This document shows positions 5,578 to 8,888 of a DNA stretch of 8,888 bases, in pieces (positions within the stretch are counted from its first letter, which is position 1; every line of letters begins with the position of its first letter). Under the pieces are notes generated by a model, which ran no database searches, was not told the origin of the DNA, and was given only the letters and a program-made list of their open reading frames with translations. Source of the DNA: Kiritimatiellia bacterium (GTDB taxonomy: Bacteria > Verrucomicrobiota > Kiritimatiellia > RFP12 > UBA1067); the NCBI GenBank assembly GCA_017999015.1, contig JAGOBZ010000116.1, positions 1-8,888 of the forward strand, in the 5' to 3' direction. Position numbers and translations under genes: made by a program.

Positions 5578-7674
5578 ATGCCGATGATGCCGAAGACGAT
5601 CTGGTGCGTCCTATACGCCACCATTGCCAGTGCGCAAACCAACGCCCCCGTGGATCTCGGCACGATTCTGGTCGAAGGGGCGCCGATTTCGAAATACCGG
5701 GCGGAAACGGTCTCGACAGCCACCTTCAGCGAGGCGCGTCCCGAAGAATTGCCGCAGACGGTCGACGTGTTGACCGAAGACTTCATCGCCGAGATGAATC
5801 CCACTGATCTGCACGACTTGCTGCGCTACCAGGCCGGCATCTACACCGGCGGCAAAACCATGCTCGACCGCACCTCGGGCCAGTACACGCTGCGCGGCAT
5901 GCCGGGCAGCGAGGCGATGCTGGACGGCACGCTCGGCTTGGCGGGCTCGATGGGCATCTTTATGGATCCGGCCGCGTTCGAACGCGTCGAGATCGTCAAA
6001 GGTCCGGTCGGCGCCACTCAGGGCGGCGTCACATCCACGCTCGGGCCGTACGGCGCAGGCGGATCCATCAATCTGGTTCAGAAGCAGCCGCGCCCCGAAA
6101 GGGCCTTCACCGATGTCTCGCTGCGATCGACCCTGGGCGAGGACTTGCAACGTCACCGCTTCAGCTTGGACCTCAACGAGCCGCTCATCGAGGAACGGCT
6201 CACCGTGCGCCTGCCCCTCAGCTTCGAAACCGGGAAGCCCTTCTGGCTGCCCGACAACGCACGCTGGCGCGAATCGTTTCTGCTCGCGCCCTCGCTGCTC
6301 TGCCACGTGCGCGATGACCTGCGCATCGGGTTCTCGCTCACGCTCCAGCATACTGATCAGCCCGCCTACCAAGGCATTCCGGTCCACCGCGGCAAGCCCT
6401 TCGGCGGCTACGACTGGGACAGCAGCATCGCCACCTCCGGCATGCGCGACCGCTATCTCGGCCACACCGCGCAGACCTACGTGGAGTGGGACGCCTCACC
6501 GGTGTGGACGCTGCGCACCGGGGCCGGCCTGGCCTACTCCGAGGTCGACTTCGAACATCTGGGCGCGTCGGCCTTTGCGAATCCCGATGGTTCAATCACG
6601 GCGCGCGCCTACACGTTGCGTCCTTATGACCACTCTGAGGGCGATCTGACCTTCCGGCGCTACACCCTCTACCAACGCGCGACAGCCCGCTATGAAACCG
6701 GCCCGCTCGCGCACGAGACCGTCGTACAGGGCGATTTCGCGCGCAAGAGCGAACAGGGGCGCAGCTACTTTGAGTCAGTCGCCATGCGCAACGCGGTGCA
6801 CACTTGGATCTCGGCCAATGAGCGCGACACGCAGGTCGACAAAGCCGGTCTCTTCGCGCAAGACCTCATCGCCTGGCGGCAATTCCGCCTGCTCGGCGGC
6901 GTGCGCGCCGACCGCCACGAAAGCAGCCTCGGCAACGCGGGCAGCAGCATCAGCCCGCGCGCGGGCCTCTCGTATCTGCCGACCGACTGGCTGGTGCTGT
7001 TCGGCAATGTCTCGCAAACCGAATCACCGAACTTCGGCTACCTGCGCGCGCCCCGCGAGGAACTGACCTCGTCCTGGCAGGCCACGCAATATGAAACCGG
7101 CCTACGCGTCGCGCCGGTCGAAACCCTCTGGCTGAACGCTTCGGTCTACACGATCAGGCAGCGCGATGTCCCGACGCTCATTCCGGATTCCACCTATTAC
7201 GAGACCGAAGGCGAAAACGAGTCGCAAGGTTTCGAGCTGTCGCTCACCGGCAACATCCGCGACCACTGGTCGGTCTACACCTCCTATGCCTACACGCGCT
7301 ATGAAAACAAGGCCACCGGAGACTCCTTCGACCGCTATCCGCCGCACGCGGTCACCGCCGCCACCTCCTACCGGCTGGAGCAGGGGCCGCTGCGCGGCGT
7401 CGTGCTCGGCCTCGGCTATCGCTACCGCCACCGTTATGACGCCACGATGCGCGGCGCCTACATCGGCAAAGAGCACTTCATCGACGGCTGGCAGGTTTTC
7501 GACTGCTCAGCCGATGTGCCGCTCGCGACTTTCGGCGGCCCGAAAAACGTCACGCTTTCTCTGGCGGTCAAAAACATCTTCGACGAGCGCTACATCGAGT
7601 CTAACCGCCACTACTACCAGTGCTTCCCCGGCGATCCGCGCACGTTCGAACTCGCTCTGCAGGCCAGCTTCTGA
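5578..7674 (+). CDS. TonB-dependent outer-membrane receptor, siderophore-receptor type
   Basis: From ATG 5578 the product is 698 residues. A short signal peptide (hydrophobic IWCVLYATIASA, cleavage near residue 19) is followed by GTILVEG (28-34), a plausible TonB box. The plug (about 52-172) has LPQTVDVLTEDFI, LRYQAGIY, YTLRGMPG, ERVEIVKGP (135-143) and GAGGSINLVQKQP, the standard plug signature. The rest is a beta-barrel of alternating aromatic strands, with NIFDERYIESNRHYYQ and GDPRTFELAL near the end and a C-terminal Phe, as required for barrel insertion. These end motifs are typical of ferric-siderophore receptors. It would import a chelate using TonB-ExbBD, none of which is in the window. 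In-frame GTG 5554 would add eight residues with three lysines; neither start has a strong ribosome-binding site, so the choice is uncertain. The gene is divergent from the DUF1080 gene; the 5325-5577 gap shows no convincing plus-strand promoter, Fur box or cobalamin box. Confidence 0.9.
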   Translation: MPMMPKTIWCVLYATIASAQTNAPVDLGTILVEGAPISKYRAETVSTATFSEARPEELPQTVDVLTEDFIAEMNPTDLHDLLRYQAGIYTGGKTMLDRTSGQYTLRGMPGSEAMLDGTLGLAGSMGIFMDPAAFERVEIVKGPVGATQGGVTSTLGPYGAGGSINLVQKQPRPERAFTDVSLRSTLGEDLQRHRFSLDLNEPLIEERLTVRLPLSFETGKPFWLPDNARWRESFLLAPSLLCHVRDDLRIGFSLTLQHTDQPAYQGIPVHRGKPFGGYDWDSSIATSGMRDRYLGHTAQTYVEWDASPVWTLRTGAGLAYSEVDFEHLGASAFANPDGSITARAYTLRPYDHSEGDLTFRRYTLYQRATARYETGPLAHETVVQGDFARKSEQGRSYFESVAMRNAVHTWISANERDTQVDKAGLFAQDLIAWRQFRLLGGVRADRHESSLGNAGSSISPRAGLSYLPTDWLVLFGNVSQTESPNFGYLRAPREELTSSWQATQYETGLRVAPVETLWLNASVYTIRQRDVPTLIPDSTYYETEGENESQGFELSLTGNIRDHWSVYTSYAYTRYENKATGDSFDRYPPHAVTAATSYRLEQGPLRGVVLGLGYRYRHRYDATMRGAYIGKEHFIDGWQVFDCSADVPLATFGGPKNVTLSLAVKNIFDERYIESNRHYYQCFPGDPRTFELALQASF

Positions 7675-7692
7675 TTTGCGTAAATTATTAAA

Positions 7693-7701
7693 TGATATTT
7701 T
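7693..7701 (+). promoter_or_regulatory. Possible extended -10 promoter in an AT-rich spacer before gmd
   Basis: TGATATTTT fits an extended -10 (TGn followed by TATTTT, four of six consensus positions). No -35 at normal spacing is visible. It lies in an AT-rich stretch (about 7675-7720) that contrasts sharply with the GC-rich genes on either side. An 8-bp palindrome TTGCGCAA is at 7707-7714. If used, transcription would begin near 7708, about 30 nt before ATG 7738 and 96 nt before ATG 7804. No rho-independent terminator for the receptor gene is seen here. Confidence 0.25.
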
Positions 7702-7727
7702 CGCTTTTGCGCAATAGACGCCCTTCC

Positions 7728-7731
7728 GGAG
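7728..7731 (+). promoter_or_regulatory. Ribosome-binding site in front of ATG 7738, upstream of the canonical gmd start
   Basis: GGAG at 7728-7731 is 6 nt before ATG 7738, near-ideal spacing. This ATG is in frame with gmd but 22 codons before the start that fits the family. The canonical ATG 7804 has only GGA (7796-7798) 5 nt upstream. The site therefore bears directly on whether Gmd is made with an N-terminal extension. Confidence 0.4.
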
Positions 7732-7803
7732 TGTGTTATGCTTCTTGGCGTGGACGGGGTTTCTCCGAAACGACAACGCTCAATACGCAACGCTTGGATG
7801 ATT

Positions 7804-8835
7804 ATGAAACGTGCATTTATCACTGGAATCACGGGCCAGGACGGCTCTTACTTGGCTGAGCTGCTGCTGGCCAAGGGGTATGAGGTTCACGGTATGATCC
7901 GTCGCTCATCAAGCTTCAACACGCAGCGGATCGACCACCTTTACCAAGATCCGCATATTCTGGGCACGCGCCTCTTCCTGCATTACGGCGACTTGTCCGA
8001 TGCCGGGCGGCTGGCCAAGATGATGTACGAAATCACGCCGGACGAGGTTTACCATCTCGGGGCGCAAAGCCACGTCCGCGTCTCGTTCGACGTTCCGGAA
8101 TACACCGGCGACGTGGTGGCGCTCGGCACGATCCGGCTGCTCGAGGCGCTGCGCGAGACCGGCATCGGCAAGAAGGCGCGCTTTTATCAGGCCTCCTCCT
8201 CCGAACTCTACGGCAAGGTGCGTGAGACGCCGCAGCGCGAGACCACGCCCTTCCATCCGCGCTCGCCGTATGGCGTGGCCAAACTCTACGGGTATTGGGC
8301 CACGATCAACTACCGCGAGGCGTACGGCATGCACGCCAGCAACGGCATCCTGTTTAACCACGAGTCGCCGCGACGCGGACCGACCTTCGTGACGCGCAAG
8401 ATCACGATGGCCGCCGCCCGCATCAAGAGCGGCCTGCAGAACGCGCTCTACCTCGGCAACCTGGAGGCCAAGCGCGACTGGGGATACGCCGGCGATTATG
8501 TCGAGGGCATGTGGCGCATCGTGCAGCGCGACGAGCCGGACGACTACGTGCTCGCCACCGGCGAAACGCACAGCGTGGGCGAGTTCTGCGAGGAAGCCTT
8601 CGGACTGCTGGGGCTCGACTGGCGCGAATTTGTCAAACACGATCCGCGTTATGAGCGCCCCAGCGAGGTGGACCTGCTGCTCGGCGACGCCACCAAGGCG
8701 CGCCGCGTGCTGGGTTGGCAGCCCAAGGTCACCTTCAAAGAACTGGTACGCCTGATGGTCGAGGCCGACATGCGCGTGGCGCGCCAAGAACTCGCCGTGC
8801 AACAGGCTGGCGGCGTGCTGGAAAACGCCGAGTAA
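7804..8835 (+). CDS. gmd: GDP-mannose 4,6-dehydratase
   Basis: The 343-residue product from ATG 7804 begins MKRAFITGITGQDGSYLAEL, matching the usual start of Gmd. It is a cytosolic extended short-chain dehydrogenase/reductase that converts GDP-D-mannose to GDP-4-keto-6-deoxy-D-mannose, the precursor of GDP-L-fucose, GDP-D-rhamnose and related sugars of surface polysaccharides. Visible motifs are the NADP-binding TGITGQDG (7-14), RRSSSFNTQRIDHLY, the catalytic region SSSELYGK (131-138), the YxxxK pair Tyr156/Lys160 in SPYGVAKLYGYW, NGILFNHESPRRGPTFVTRK and RDWGYAGDYVEGMW. Length and motifs are complete. An in-frame ATG at 7738 with a better ribosome-binding site would add 22 non-family residues, and ATG 7798 is also in frame. 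The gene ends with two in-frame stops, TAA then TAG (8833-8838). The next gene is outside the window; fucose or rhamnose synthesis genes would be expected but are not seen. Confidence 0.95.
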   Translation: MKRAFITGITGQDGSYLAELLLAKGYEVHGMIRRSSSFNTQRIDHLYQDPHILGTRLFLHYGDLSDAGRLAKMMYEITPDEVYHLGAQSHVRVSFDVPEYTGDVVALGTIRLLEALRETGIGKKARFYQASSSELYGKVRETPQRETTPFHPRSPYGVAKLYGYWATINYREAYGMHASNGILFNHESPRRGPTFVTRKITMAAARIKSGLQNALYLGNLEAKRDWGYAGDYVEGMWRIVQRDEPDDYVLATGETHSVGEFCEEAFGLLGLDWREFVKHDPRYERPSEVDLLLGDATKARRVLGWQPKVTFKELVRLMVEADMRVARQELAVQQAGGVLENAE

Positions 8836-8848
8836 TAGCAACACGTTA

Positions 8849-8869
8849 CGGGTTGTCGCCTCCAACCCG
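8849..8869. terminator. Hairpin just downstream of gmd (possible weak terminator)
   Basis: CGGGTTG (8849-8855) and CAACCCG (8863-8869) form a perfect 7-bp stem with a 7-nt loop, 13 nt after the gmd stop. No T-run follows on the plus strand, so intrinsic termination is doubtful. The right arm is also the first unit of the heptamer repeat that runs to the window edge, so the stem may be a by-product of that repeat. Confidence 0.3.
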
Positions 8870-8888
8870 AAACCAGAAACCCGAAACC
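8854..8888. repeat. Heptameric C-rich tandem repeat at the window edge
   Basis: From 8864 the plus strand reads AACCCGA, AACCAGA, AACCCGA, AACC, which is 3.5 tandem 7-nt units with one substitution. A CC dinucleotide recurs exactly every 7 nt, at 8859, 8866, 8873, 8880 and 8887. The exact 11-mer AACCCGAAACC occurs at 8864-8874 and 8878-8888. The tract is intergenic and truncated by the window end, so its full length is unknown. Confidence 0.6.

Noticed and set aside
4029..7674. A SusC/SusD-type glycan uptake locus
   Set aside because: The receptor lacks the extra length and N-terminal carboxypeptidase-like domain of SusC proteins, ends like a siderophore receptor, and no SusD gene is adjacent.
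7909..8865. Minus-strand open frame of 318 codons opposite gmd
   Set aside because: gmd is unmistakable on the other strand. The antisense translation has no recognisable motif and is a compositional shadow. The same applies to long minus-strand frames at 2803-3612, 5611-6465 and 1657-2499.
1..8888. CRISPR array, insertion sequence, prophage, tRNA or rRNA
   Set aside because: No spaced identical repeats, transposase or phage genes, terminal inverted repeats, or tRNA/rRNA-like folded segments were recognised; the window is almost filled by six chromosomal-type genes.

Overview
The window is G+C-rich DNA (roughly two thirds by eye) from a Gram-negative, diderm bacterium. An outer-membrane TonB-dependent receptor and several proteins with Sec signal peptides support the diderm call. 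A BNR sialidase-like protein, a clan GH-D (GH36-like) glycosidase and a tandem DUF1080 (3-keto-disaccharide hydrolase-like) protein within a few kilobases is typical of glycan-degrading members of the PVC group (Verrucomicrobiota/Kiritimatiellota, Planctomycetota). I favour Verrucomicrobiota/Kiritimatiellota, but that is inference from gene content, not from a marker gene.

Layout. 1-459 (+): C-terminal end of a sialidase/BNR-repeat protein, cut by the window edge. 473-1438 (+): a radical SAM protein of the COG0731 type carrying an in-frame, purine-only 45-nt tract. 1439-1545: a short intergenic region with a possible -10 and a 26-bp near-perfect palindrome. 1546-4026 (+): secreted GH36-like alpha-galactosidase. 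4029-5324 (-): secreted two-domain DUF1080 protein, convergent with the glycosidase and only 2 bp from its stop. 5325-5577: divergent intergenic region with a candidate minus-strand promoter. 5578-7674 (+): TonB-dependent receptor, siderophore-receptor type. 7675-7803: AT-rich spacer and leader. 7804-8835 (+): GDP-mannose 4,6-dehydratase (gmd). 8836-8888: a hairpin and the start of a heptameric GC-skewed repeat running off the window.

How the genes fit together. The sialidase fragment, the GH36-like enzyme and the DUF1080 protein could all act on extracellular or periplasmic glycans. The TonB receptor sits divergently from the DUF1080 gene, but it looks like a siderophore receptor rather than a SusC-type glycan importer, and no SusD partner is present. 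gmd is the first step of GDP-fucose/GDP-rhamnose synthesis and probably belongs to a surface-polysaccharide locus continuing to the right. I see no defence system, mobile element, CRISPR array, tRNA or rRNA. The gene set looks ordinary for such a genome. The most interesting signals are the purine tract inside the radical SAM gene, the heptamer repeats, the palindrome before the glycosidase, the internal duplication of the DUF1080 protein, and the ambiguous start of gmd.
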